DNA of 64,000 nucleotides, taken from the NCBI GenBank assembly GCA_946811695.1, contig OX328128.1, forward strand, positions 27,498,510 through 27,562,509, in the 5' to 3' direction. The stretch comes from Gonocerus acuteangulatus. Taxonomy: Eukaryota; Arthropoda; Insecta; Hemiptera; Coreidae. A model generated the notes under the pieces. The model was not told where the DNA came from, ran no database searches, and saw only the letters and a program-made list of their open reading frames with translations. Positions 1-9,162 of this stretch are shown here, piece by piece. Each line of letters opens with the position of its first letter. Within the stretch, counting starts at the first letter, position 1. The translations under genes and the position numbers were made by a program.

Positions 1-884
1 TTCGAATCTTACAGGAGAAAAAAATCCTGTCGTCCAAATTTGTATAGACATTTATATACGTATGCATTTTTTTTATGTAGTCTCTGACTTGTAATATGTG
101 TGAGAAATAAGTCCTTAAAGAAAATTAATACGACCTGTTTAAGGAGGTGGAGAAATTTGAAGGATAATATGCAAGTCCTGTTTGGTCACGCACTTGGTCT
201 CATATACAGTTAGAACGCCTGGGGTGTTTTAGGAATGGGCAAAGGAATTTGTCTTAAAGCGAAATTATGTGGAAGGTTGAAGGAACGGCGTCCCGGATTA
301 GTGTTTTTTTTTTTTAAATATTCTTGGAACAGATAATATCTAACAAGCGTTGCACATTACATCGTGAAACATTAAGTTTTAGCACTTTCCAAACGATCAA
401 GATTTCTTGAAGAAATTATTCGACCTTTTAGCTGGCGCGCTGCGATACTGAGTACCCAGGCTACACTTTTTGACTGTCAACCATATCAAAACACCTGTTG
501 GTCCTTGGAGTTTAATCTCCAAACTCTTCCCCAAATCCTCTTACCACCCTTCCCATCCCTGACCCTGGGAACTCTTAGTATTGTACCTTATTGGGAGTAG
601 AACAGTAATGGAGCAATCGGTACCCCGTGCGTACATCTGTCATAGTAGTTTCTTCAAACTCTTATGTGTCTTAAATGTAGAAGTGAAGATTTTAGTGAAT
701 TCTTTTCAATCAATAATTTTTAGCAATAAATTAGTTTTTTAAGTTTTTTGCCTATGTTGCAGAACTCAATTTAAAGAATTAATTAATTATTTTTTTAAAA
801 AAGGGATATTTAAAGAATTGTTATCTCTATGTATTTAATAACGTATTACAATTAATTGCAAAAATAACAAGCAATAAAAAAGTA
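1..884. other. AT-rich stretch, no gene seen
   Basis: No reading frame with recognisable protein similarity is visible on either strand. A less AT-rich patch lies around 480-640 and contains a short hairpin (TTGGAG/CTCCAA near 505), but it does not match any repeat that I can trace elsewhere in the window. Confidence 0.5.
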
Positions 885-2046
885 AGGGAAGCATACGAAA
901 CCAAAAACGTCTTAAGTTTTAAGCACTTATTTCTTCGATTTTTACCGTCCCACCGAAATTTACTTCAGAAACATTTTTTGTAGGGCATCTAATAAGCTTT
1001 CTAATGACTACTGTCCATTTTCCCCCCCAAGGGGCAGTGACGAATTTTCTCAACGAGCCGTGACATGAGAAAATTTCTGCCGCCAGTTGGAAACGAACCC
1101 ACCATCTACTGCATAAGAAACTAAGGCGTTAGCCACTGCACCACGGGAAGAGCCGCTCATGTATGTTATTAAAAATATATCTCTTAGAAGACTCCCTTAA
1201 CTCCAAATGTAACAAACATTTAAATATTGTAGTCTGGATAAATTTCCATTTTTTTTTTATTCTAGTAGAAAATTTTTCACCTGAATCCAACGATACTAAA
1301 TACCAAAAACGAGTATAAGTTAGATCAATTAGTTTTACCCACTTTTCTCAAAACTGTTCAATACATATCGCCATCAAACTTGTTTCATTCGTTGCCATCA
1401 ATGAAAAATGTACCTGACAGCATAGAAACGGAAAGCCGTATGGATAACGACGCATCGTAGACGGTAGATAGATAGACGGTAGACGGATTCTGCTAGTCAA
1501 CGAACTTGGCCTTTTAAATTTGACATAATTTCCAACAAAAACGTTCAGTTGAAGTATCGTCCGATTCCGAAGGGAAAAGGACTTATGTCCTATTTTCTGT
1601 TTTTTAACATAGACATATTTGTCATTGAATTAAAATAGATTGCTCCAAAACTGATGAAAAAAAAAATCAATTCTAATTATGTCATCTTAATATAGATAAA
1701 ATATCCTTTAAGAAAACAGTGTTTTAATTGACTAAACCTATTTATAGAAGATACATTCTGGAAGTTTAGAACAATCCTTTCATATTCACTATAAAATATG
1801 GCTGCGTCAAGAAAACAGAAAATAGGACGTAACTCCTTTTTCCTTCGGAATCGGACCACGTTTTTGTTGGAAATTATTTCTAGAATCACCTCCTAAAGTT
1901 TGGCTACGGAATTGTATTATTATTAGACCAGTTATTTTCATAATCAAATCTGAAATGTTCTAGTCGGTACTTCCCGATTGCGTTATTCTGCCAACGTCAT
2001 AAGCGGGTTACCTCCGATTGGAGAGATGGAGGAAACGCGCTAAATC
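885..2046 (+). repeat. Family B interspersed repeat, copy 1
   Basis: Blocks of this stretch recur with the same order near 58490-59130 and 45000-45440, for example the 'aagcacttatttctt' block and the 'gaatccaacgat' block. Its right end (1965-2046) also recurs near 12885-12961 on this strand and near 23385, 46478 and 61025 on the other. The end reads GGAGGAAACGCGCTAA after a possible small stem (CCTCC/GGAGG). That resembles the GGAGGAAAGTGCTAA end of family A, which begins only about 10 bases further on. No coding capacity is seen. A SINE interrupts it at about 1022-1157. A Helentron-type non-autonomous element is my inference, and the left boundary is approximate. Confidence 0.5.
1022..1157 (-). 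repeat. tRNA-derived SINE (type S2)
   Basis: On the minus strand the sequence has a tRNA-like head with an A-box-like segment (gtgcagtggctaacgcc) and a B-box-like segment (gggttcgtttcc) about 40 bases later. It is followed by a body containing 'aattttctcatg' and 'ttgagaaaatt'. The body recurs at about 5055-5115. It sits inside a family B copy, so it inserted after that copy did. Acceptor-stem pairing and an intact cloverleaf are lacking, so it is not a functional tRNA gene. Confidence 0.65.
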
Positions 2047-2055
2047 AGTTCTGCT

Positions 2056-3097
2056 AAAAAAAGTCCGTCACGCAGGAGCTGCATAACTAAGCACTTTCCT
2101 CAGAATTTGAGTAGTGTAGACTGCTTTCCAGAACAATTTGCTTAAAATATCCTACATAAATAAAATAAAAACATGAATAGTTCTCTTTTAATTTTGTAAT
2201 GAGTAACTGATAAATTATTAATTTGCTTCCAGAGTTATGTTTACACATGGTACCTACTACACTACGTAATAAATACAAAATCCTCATATTATCGTAATTT
2301 GATCTAACGCAGGAACCGGATACAGTCTCTCTAGCGCTCCTTGCGGCGCCTTTGTGAACCTATGTCTGGCTGGCTTTTCTATTGAAGTATATTACAAAGT
2401 AAACCCCCATTTCCGATTGACCGATTCAGCTCATTTTTACAACACTTCTTTCTCATGAGTTACCCGCGACGTATACCGCGTTTCGTTACAATACAGCAGA
2501 AATTACGACCAGTATGAGTATATTAGTAATTTGGGTCCGGAGTAAACCCCCCCTCCTAATGAACCGATTTAGTTTATTTTTACAACACATATTTACCTGT
2601 AGATTACCACTACGAATTTCCGAGTTTTGTCGAAATATACCAAAAATCACGGTTGGTAGTGGCGAATTGGTATTGTGGGTCTGGAGTAAACCCCCCCTCC
2701 TAATGAACCGATTTAGTTTATTTTTACAACACATATTTACCTGTAGATTACCACTATGAATACCGAGTTTCGTCGAAATACACCTAAAATCACGGCTGGT
2801 AGTGGCGAATTGGTATTGTCGGTCTGGAGTAAACCCCCCCTCCGTATGAACCGATTTAGTTTATTTTTATATCTCACTTTTCTCTCTATATTACCAGTAC
2901 GAATACCAAGTTTCGTTGAAATATAACAAGTATTACGGCTGAAATGGTCAAATTAGTGTTTTGGGTTCGGGGTAAACCCCCCCTTCCGGTGGACCGATTT
3001 TGGTGGTTAACGAACTCGTTCAATCGTTTGCTAATTGAATGCTATATACCAAGTTTCGTGACGAAAAACAAAAACTCTGGCCGCTATCGGGTTAACA

Positions 3098-3171
<74 letters not shown>

Positions 3172-3309
3172 TATATATATATATATATAGATATATATAA
3201 ATTTTAACGGGGGTCATTTTCGGTGTCTACTAGGTAGGATCGATAAAGATTTGAAGAAATTTTATGAGTCCAACCTCAATAGCTACTTTCCTTCGGAGGA
3301 AAGTGCTAA
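2056..3309 (+). repeat. Family A interspersed repeat, full-length copy 1
   Basis: It starts with AAAGTCCGTCACGCAGG, which includes a GCAG-GAG-CTGC hairpin, and ends with GGAGGAAAGTGCTAA. The motif AGCACTTTCCTC near the left end is repeated inverted at the right end, where it forms a stem-loop (ACTTTCC/GGAAAGT). In between are about five tandem subrepeats of 140-146 bp, each with a variable poly-C tract after 'gagtaaa', and then an (AT)n tract. There is no coding capacity. Other copies are at 21178, 36833, 43706 and 49294, with partial ones at 15632, 40285 and 54335. These features match Helentron-associated elements (DINE-1/HINE type), which is an inference. Confidence 0.7.
3101..3198. repeat. 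(AT)n microsatellite inside family A copy 1
   Basis: A long TA-dinucleotide run with one GC interruption (atgcat). The same position in other family A copies also holds (AT)n of different length, so the microsatellite belongs to the repeat family. Confidence 0.95.
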
Positions 3310-3874
3310 AAACTAAACAGTTTTTTTTTCGGTTTCCATCCCTGGGAAGCAAGCAAAAATCCATGGGAAGCAGACAAAAATTGTGTATTTTTTTCATTCA
3401 GAGAGGTGTCTAATGATTAGCGGAATAGAGGCTTGAGAATAATTAATGAATGTGGAATTCTTAATTATAAAACATTGAGTAAGTCCATCAAGTTGAGGGA
3501 CATTACAAAAGTGCAGGCTATATAAACGGCCTGCATGTTGAACTGTTGGTTTAATAGAAGGCCGATTGTGTGTTGCTATCATCTACTCGTGTCTGTTCGT
3601 CCTTGCCCTTGCCACGCGCATCTCCCCACCAAGTCCAAATACTGACGTATTGGGCCCCGCCCTCTTCTTGTGTCAGCCTCTCTCTATAGACGCATTCGAG
3701 TGCATTACAGTTCTGTGATATAATGCAGCTTCAGAGTCGCAATATGATGTATATTTTGAGCGCGTTCCTCCTACAGCAGGAATGTAATGGGCTCATGTTG
3801 TTGACACAATTGGGAGGTACCAACATGAAATGTCGTCCTTTTAGAACCCCGAGACACAGCAATTATTTTAAATT

Positions 3875-3942
<68 letters not shown>

Positions 3943-4123
3943 CGGACGGTAGTGCGCCAGGCTAAATTCCGGCCTACACTAACTTTGTGTATAATACATG
4001 AAGTACTAGTGTGGATTTAAACCTTCTCATAACTTTGAACCAGTTAAAGATTAACTTATGAAATTTTACACAGGTATTACACTAATAGATGTGAGTGAAA
4101 TTGGAAGGTTTCAAAATTCTACA
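3310..4123. other. No gene seen; contains (AT)n at 3878-3939
   Basis: No recognisable protein is encoded. A 62-bp TA run lies at 3878-3939. A less AT-rich patch at about 3590-3720 has no similarity that I recognise. The short frames here are opened by the microsatellite and should be ignored. Confidence 0.5.
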
Positions 4124-4458
4124 TTAACACTCTCGGTGCGGGTCTCTCTTCCAGAAGGACACTAGCGACCTTACCCGCGTATGGAAATGGAGGGGATTAA
4201 TTTTTACAGATCAAGGTAAAGACAGTTGCTTTCAGTATTGTTTGGACTTTCCAGCAGTGTTGTACGTTTGACTGGAAGGGTTTTTATGAATTTCTAAACT
4301 TTTTCTTCGATAAATTGTTTATAAGTAAGTACAATTTATTATATAATGGATATTTACTTCCTGATTTAGTATATTTAAATACTATTCACATATTTTTTTG
4401 TATCGTTTCTTTAGTAACGTCAGCAAACGCGTCGATTCGTACCACATCCGGATAAAAA

Positions 4459-4705
4459 TAATCAACACCCTTGTGTGGACCTAGACCCTTACCGTTCTTC
4501 CGTCCAACTAGTCCGATTTACATGAATCTTAACCATTATGCCACTCAGCATCTTCCAGTTGATAACCCTCCGCGAAGAAAGCAACTTAGGTATAAGAGTT
4601 GCCAGAAAAAAAAAAAAAAAAAAACACCTGATACTGCCCTGACTGTGAAGAGTGTCCTGGAGTCTGTCAGGAAAAGCCTTCTTTTTCACGAAAAAGAAGG
4701 CTTCC
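4459..4705 (+). pseudogene. piggyBac transposase C-terminal region, broken
   Basis: The first part reads as a basic linker (…HLPVDNPPRRKQLRYKSC). After a poly-A tract at about 4607-4624 the reading frame shifts and continues as YCPDCEECPGVCQEKPSF. The spacing of cysteines (CPDC followed by CPGVC) fits the cysteine-rich domain at the end of piggyBac transposases, which in that family binds the transposon ends. The poly-A tract breaks the frame, and an in-frame stop precedes the YCPDC stretch. The catalytic DDD region is not present nearby. It lies within an element with matching TTAA ends, which supports the assignment. It is a fossil and not a working gene. Confidence 0.6.
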
Positions 4706-5009
4706 GAATAATAGCTAACTGATACTCTAAATAGATGTAAATAGTTTTCGTTTTTCTAAAAAAAAAAAGAATTAGGTTAGTTTTTCAAATAATTAGATTA
4801 ATTTGTTTAGTTTCAATGTAAGTAGTTTTCGTTTTTATTTTAATAATTAGTTTAAATTTATTCACTGTAAATTATTTTAAATTATCATAATAAACAGCTT
4901 TGTAACGAAAATATGTTGTCATTTAACTTACCTAATAAACTTCAATAAATATCTGATGATTCAAAGTAAGCATTATGTCAATTTTTTTTTATTTTATGTT
5001 TTTTTTAAA

Positions 5010-5120
5010 CTGCGCATCGACAAATCTAGGCCAATTGCGCCGACATGCAGGGTGCAGCGAGGAATTTTCTCAACTAGCCCTGAGATGAGAAAAAAAAGAA
5101 AATTCCTGCCGCCGCACAGT
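5010..5120 (-). repeat. SINE S2 fragment (body and tail)
   Basis: On the minus strand the body of the 1022-1157 SINE recurs ('gcaggaatttt', 'ttgagaaaattc'). It is followed by a 3' part reading 'ggcctagatttgtcgatgcgcag' in pieces and then an A-rich tail. The tRNA-like head is missing. Related tails appear at 27612-27690 and at about 28689-28745. Confidence 0.5.
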
Positions 5121-5644
5121 GGGCAAAAATCCATTTTTAGGGCGACAACATCAATTTTTTTTTGTGTTGTTCAATATTTTTGAGGTCACTGAGATAGGGA
5201 AAAATATTTAAAAAAATCTTTGACCCATAGTTTTTAGTATATCCAACAAACAAATGTTGTAGACACTCAAATATTTTGAAATAATAGATAAAAATTGGGA
5301 AAACATTTTGTAAATCTATGGAACATTTAAGTATACATAATACATATATTCATAAAAAATAATACATAGGCTATAATTCGAAAATAAAGAACAAAAATAG
5401 ACTAACAACTTAACCAATTACTAAAAAAGTAATTGTACAAATATTTACAATTATATTATACACTAAAAACGAATTATCCATCAATTATCGTCTGATTCAA
5501 TACTGCTACATCCTTCAGGATTTTCTTTTGACGAGTAAGTATCGTCAGCCATATTTTCTAATGACAGTCATTGAAATTGATCATATGTTAAAATACCATA
5601 TGAATAAAAATGTCCAAAAAAATAACATATGAATCAATAATTAT

Positions 5645-5902
5645 ATATCGTCGATACAAAAGCAAACTAACGAATATGAAAATCACCACTTTTCAGAGTG
5701 GAAAAGTATTTATTCATAACTTTTTTTCGGACAGTCAAATATTCGGCAGATTTGACCTTTTGATAGAGGAATACTTTCCCTTTAATAGAGTGAAGTCAGA
5801 TTGAAGAATTTGCTGTAAATAAGTCCAGCACAAATTATTAAAGATGGACAATGAAAGATGCATTTTTTCATATTCGTTAGTTTGCATTTGTATCGACGAT
5901 AT
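5645..5902. repeat. 38-bp inverted repeat with ~180-bp spacer
   Basis: The arms 5645-5682 and 5865-5902 are reverse complements with one mismatch (key block GTCGATACAAA). The spacer has no coding capacity. This could be a small MITE or foldback inserted in the piggyBac remnant; no clear target duplication is seen. Confidence 0.7.
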
Positions 5903-6230
5903 GATCGGTAATTATTATTTGCTATTATAATAAAAATTGTCAAAAATTATTGAGTTTTCTTTTAAAATAAATAAACATTAGGTGTAGGTGTAGCGGGTTT
6001 AACATAAACTGACTAACGCGCGTCTATTGGTACTAGCCCGCAAAGCAAGTGGAATCCCTCGCATACGGACTGTCCCTCCTGAAGGACACTTCCGGTTAGT
6101 TTTCGTTATTGCATTACTATTAAACTCATCAGACATTATTAAAAAAAATGTATCCATGAAAAATTCAAACAAAAAATGCTCCCGTAACTGAGGTATTCCC
6201 AAAAAATGGTCCCCGCGCCGAAAGTGTTAA

Positions 6231-6715
6231 AGCGTTTTTGAGATATAGGCGATGGAAAATCGGAAGTTATAGGACTCAAATCATCAAAATCATTAGGCAA
6301 TTCCCGAAAAGCTACAGACTTGAAGTTTTAACGGGTTGATATACATGGTACAACCCAAACATATTGTAAAAATAATAATAATTAGCCTTACCTTCGGAGC
6401 ATCCACCTCCAGATATACGGCATTGAAGGGTGAGAAGAAAGGAAACAGGGTTTAGGAAGAGAATTGAGGGTATTATGGAAGTATCTCACCATTCGCGGGG
6501 TGGGTAGGCGTCCTGAAAGGTCCAATATAACAAACTTGGGCCGGCTATAGAAATAATAATGCCAAGAACAACTTGTAACGCCAAGGGAAGCGGAAAACAA
6601 CCATTAAAAACCACTAGCATACACTCACATAACGAGAGTTGCTTGCGCACGTGCTGGCTATAAGTGGTAGAATGAATGAATGGCGGACCAGGCTCTCTTG
6701 CGAAGCACGAGGGCA
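6231..6715. other. No recognised gene; mixed-composition stretch
   Basis: Minus-strand frames of 70 and 117 codons cover much of 6388-6839, but the longer one runs across the boundary of the hAT element at 6724 and so cannot be an original gene. No domain is recognised. Base composition is less AT-rich than the surroundings, which suggests a repeat of unknown type. Confidence 0.4.
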
Positions 6716-6723
6716 GTGGTGCC

Positions 6724-8277
6724 CAGTGATGTGGGGTGGGTAAATACCCAGTGGGTAGGTAAATATAAATTGGGTATTTACCCACAGGGAAGGTAAATAC
6801 CCAAAAAGTGGGTATTTTCAGTTTTTGAGCTTGATACAACTTCTTTGAATATTTTTTGGTGCAAAGAAGGACTGAAACTTACCCATTTGATCATAAAAGC
6901 TTAATGAACATTAATACTTACCCAGTAATATTTTAAAGAAAGTTAAAAGTCGGTCCGGGTATTTATGGGTATTTACAACTTAATGTATATCTTTGAATTT
7001 TCATGATTACTTTTACAGTGGGGAAGGTTAATTAATTTTAAAAAGGTTTTAATGAAGCCTATTCAATTACTAAGGGCTTATTTAAATTTAAAAAAGGGCC
7101 AAAAACATTTTTAATGTTTATTATAATAGTTCAAAACCATTTTAAGTTAAGTTTAAGATTGTGATACTTGTTAATATTATTTGAAATTATGCTCATACAG
7201 TAGTAACAACATTACAGTAAGCGGAAATCTCACCAGAAATGAATAGGTAGCTTCTTGATGACAGAGTGTTTTGAGTCCGAGTCAGGAAACTAGTTAAAAT
7301 CCTTGATCCAATTGTTGAATTTATCACTGCCATTCAGTTAAATGGCCCTTTCATCCAAACAGCTCATAAGAGATTTAACATGATGATTAGATAGTTAGCC
7401 GTCGAGGTGATAAGTAAAGATGGAATGGTTGGGATTCGGCTATATATGATTTTTATATGATCGGGCTCAATATGATTTTTGGTAAAAAAAATCATATTGA
7501 GGTTTCTTTAGCCGAATCCCAACCATTCCATCTTTACTTAAGAGATTTAAGAATTACTGAAAACTCTTCAACAAGAAACCCAGAATCTTCTCTTCAAAAA
7601 ACGGAGGAAAAACTTGTTTTAACTAAATACGCATTCAGTTTAGTGTTGAAACCCCAAATCTTGCTGCAGACTTGTTGAACTCTTCCATTTGTTTTGTGTG
7701 TGAGTTAGGCAGAAGCATGGGATTGAAATCAGTTGATCTTCCGAAAACAAAGCTGGCTATAGGGACCAAGAGGGATTATAACAAAGATCCTTTGGGAAGG
7801 TCTTGAAGACAATGACAAAGAAAATAATAAAATAAGTCCCATGTTATGGTGGAGAGGCTTGAAAGGTAAATGTGTATTGATCAATGACTAGGTAACTTAA
7901 CTTCTGTTTTGAGAAATTAAGATAATCCTAGTCCAAAGTTTTAGCTGAGGCTACATTTTTGTGAATGCAGTACAGTAGTATCAAATTTAGGCAAACAACT
8001 TGTTTTATTGGTAGTCGGAAGGTCCATGGCAAATTTTCAGGTAATACTTTATTATTTATTAACCTCTCAGTGATCCTATTTTATAATTTATTATTATTTT
8101 AATAGTTTCTCAGTGTTGCAATAGCTCTAAACTGGCAAGATCCATGAAATTTAACAATATTCGATTAGTAAGTCGCGGTTTAGTTAAATACCTTAAATAC
8201 CCGGGTATTTATGAAATTGGGTATTTACCCTGGGTATTTACCCTTAAGAATAAATACCCGGGTATTTTACAACACTG
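6724..8277. mobile_element. hAT-type transposon, non-autonomous
   Basis: The element is flanked by an exact 8-bp duplication GTGGTGCC (6716-6723 and 8278-8285). It begins CAGTGATG and ends CAACACTG, giving CAGTG(A/T)TG terminal inverted repeats typical of hAT elements. Both subterminal regions are packed with repeats of the motif GTAAATACCC and its complement GGGTATTTAC, as expected for hAT transposase binding regions. I see no transposase coding sequence, so it depends on an outside source. A smaller inverted repeat (family E, 7397-7546) is nested inside. The intact target duplication and ends suggest it is younger than its surroundings. Confidence 0.85.
7397..7546. repeat. Family E repeat forming an inverted pair
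   Basis: The block TAAGTAAAGATGGAATGG followed by TTGGGATTCGGCTA (7411-7442) is repeated inverted at 7509-7540. The same family appears once at 12045-12120 and once at 40095-40160, where it is linked to 'aatcgtattgatg'. Here two copies face each other and can form a long hairpin. It contains no gene. Confidence 0.7.
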
Positions 8278-8285
8278 GTGGTGCC

Positions 8286-8577
8286 TAAATCACATACTGG
8301 CATAATTATGCGATTCGTATAATATGTGTTGCGAAACATAAAAATATTTGAATGCCTCTCACAATTTATTGTAATTCTAACAATATTTAAACTTTATAAT
8401 AATAAATTTTAATAATAATGAAACCTTACAATAATTAATCCTAATTACCATTAAATACTAACAAAAATAACGCACAATAACATTTATATTAATTAATTAG
8501 TATTTTTTTTATTTAATTTATTTCTATATTGGAAAAAAGTACACTTCACCACTTTTAAGATTTGATAGTAGTAGACT

Positions 8578-8631
<54 letters not shown>

Positions 8632-8700
8632 TCAGCTTTAGGAAATGTACTATTTTGAATTTTTATTTTATCGTAATTATTAGTTGTTTCAGTCTCCTAG
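8286..8700. other. AT-rich, no gene; poly-T tract
   Basis: Very AT-rich, with a 48-base poly-T run at 8581-8628 that may be the tail of a minus-strand retroposed sequence. Nothing else is recognised. Confidence 0.6.
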
Positions 8701-9099
8701 TGTTAGGAAATAATTTCTGATTGTATTTTATTGTTTCCGTTTCCTCTATTTAAGGCCTGTATAGAGAGTCGAGTTTTAGGAGCCCAGGAGCTCCGGGGAA
8801 ACCCTATTTTTTCGGGAGCCTCTTTTCGTGAAATCGTCCGTGTCTAGTGAACGGTGTAGGGAAACCCCAAGATTGTCCTAGCTATAAGAGGAGAACTAAG
8901 TAAACGAGGCTAGAAAAACCTTCTCTACTGCAGATCAACAGAAAACAGATGGAATTAAGCACGTATGAATAGCATGGAAGTTGAACAAGCCAAATATTTC
9001 TATTTATTTGTATATTGTAGCACCGCAACAAGGGCGATATGCTCCTACATTTCTCAAGAACTGTCATTAAGAGTTAACAATAAAGTGTACAATAAAACA
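8701..9099 (+). mobile_element. Possible solo LTR
   Basis: The segment starts TGTT and ends AACA, the inverted dinucleotide pattern of LTRs. It holds a TATA-like TATTTAAGG near 8750, followed within 30 bases by a plausible start region. Two polyadenylation-signal-like AATAAA motifs lie near 9079 and 9091. Only a 3-bp match (TAG) flanks it, not the usual 4-6 bp duplication, and no internal gag or pol region is seen. It could also be a promoter-bearing piece of another retroelement. Confidence 0.3.
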
Positions 9100-9162
9100 T
9101 AGGTATTGACAAACTACTGAGATGTCTTTGGAAAACATACATACGTTTTTCAAACCTATGAA

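Larger units (their letters stand above)
4128..6226 (+). mobile_element. piggyBac-type transposon remnant with TTAA ends
   Basis: The left end reads TTAA then CACTCTCGGTGCGGG. The right end, on the complementary strand, reads TTAA then CACTTTCGGCGCGGG. This gives 15-bp terminal inverted repeats with two mismatches, flanked by TTAA on both sides, the hallmark of piggyBac insertion. A GAAGGACAC motif is also shared near both ends (about 4155 and 6080), but in the same orientation. Inside lies a decayed piggyBac transposase C-terminus close to the left end, so most of the transposase has been deleted. The 2.1-kb interior also carries a SINE fragment (5010-5120) and an inverted repeat (5645-5902), probably later insertions. 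Transposition would need an outside transposase. Confidence 0.65.

Noticed and set aside
3101..3198. Proteins rich in YIYIYI repeats over (AT)n tracts (also 3878, 15720, 23527, 34458, 36960, 59135)
   Set aside because: TATATA read in any frame gives Tyr-Ile repeats; these are microsatellite artefacts.
2056..3309. Canonical Helitron for family A (CTAA end)
   Set aside because: The 3' CTAA and hairpin fit, but the bases flanking the ends do not follow the A/T rule and the start is AAAGTCC, so a Helentron-type element is a better guess.
8581..8628. Poly-T tracts as processed pseudogene tails (also 39464-39517)
   Set aside because: No adjacent gene-like or SINE body could be recognised at these two sites.
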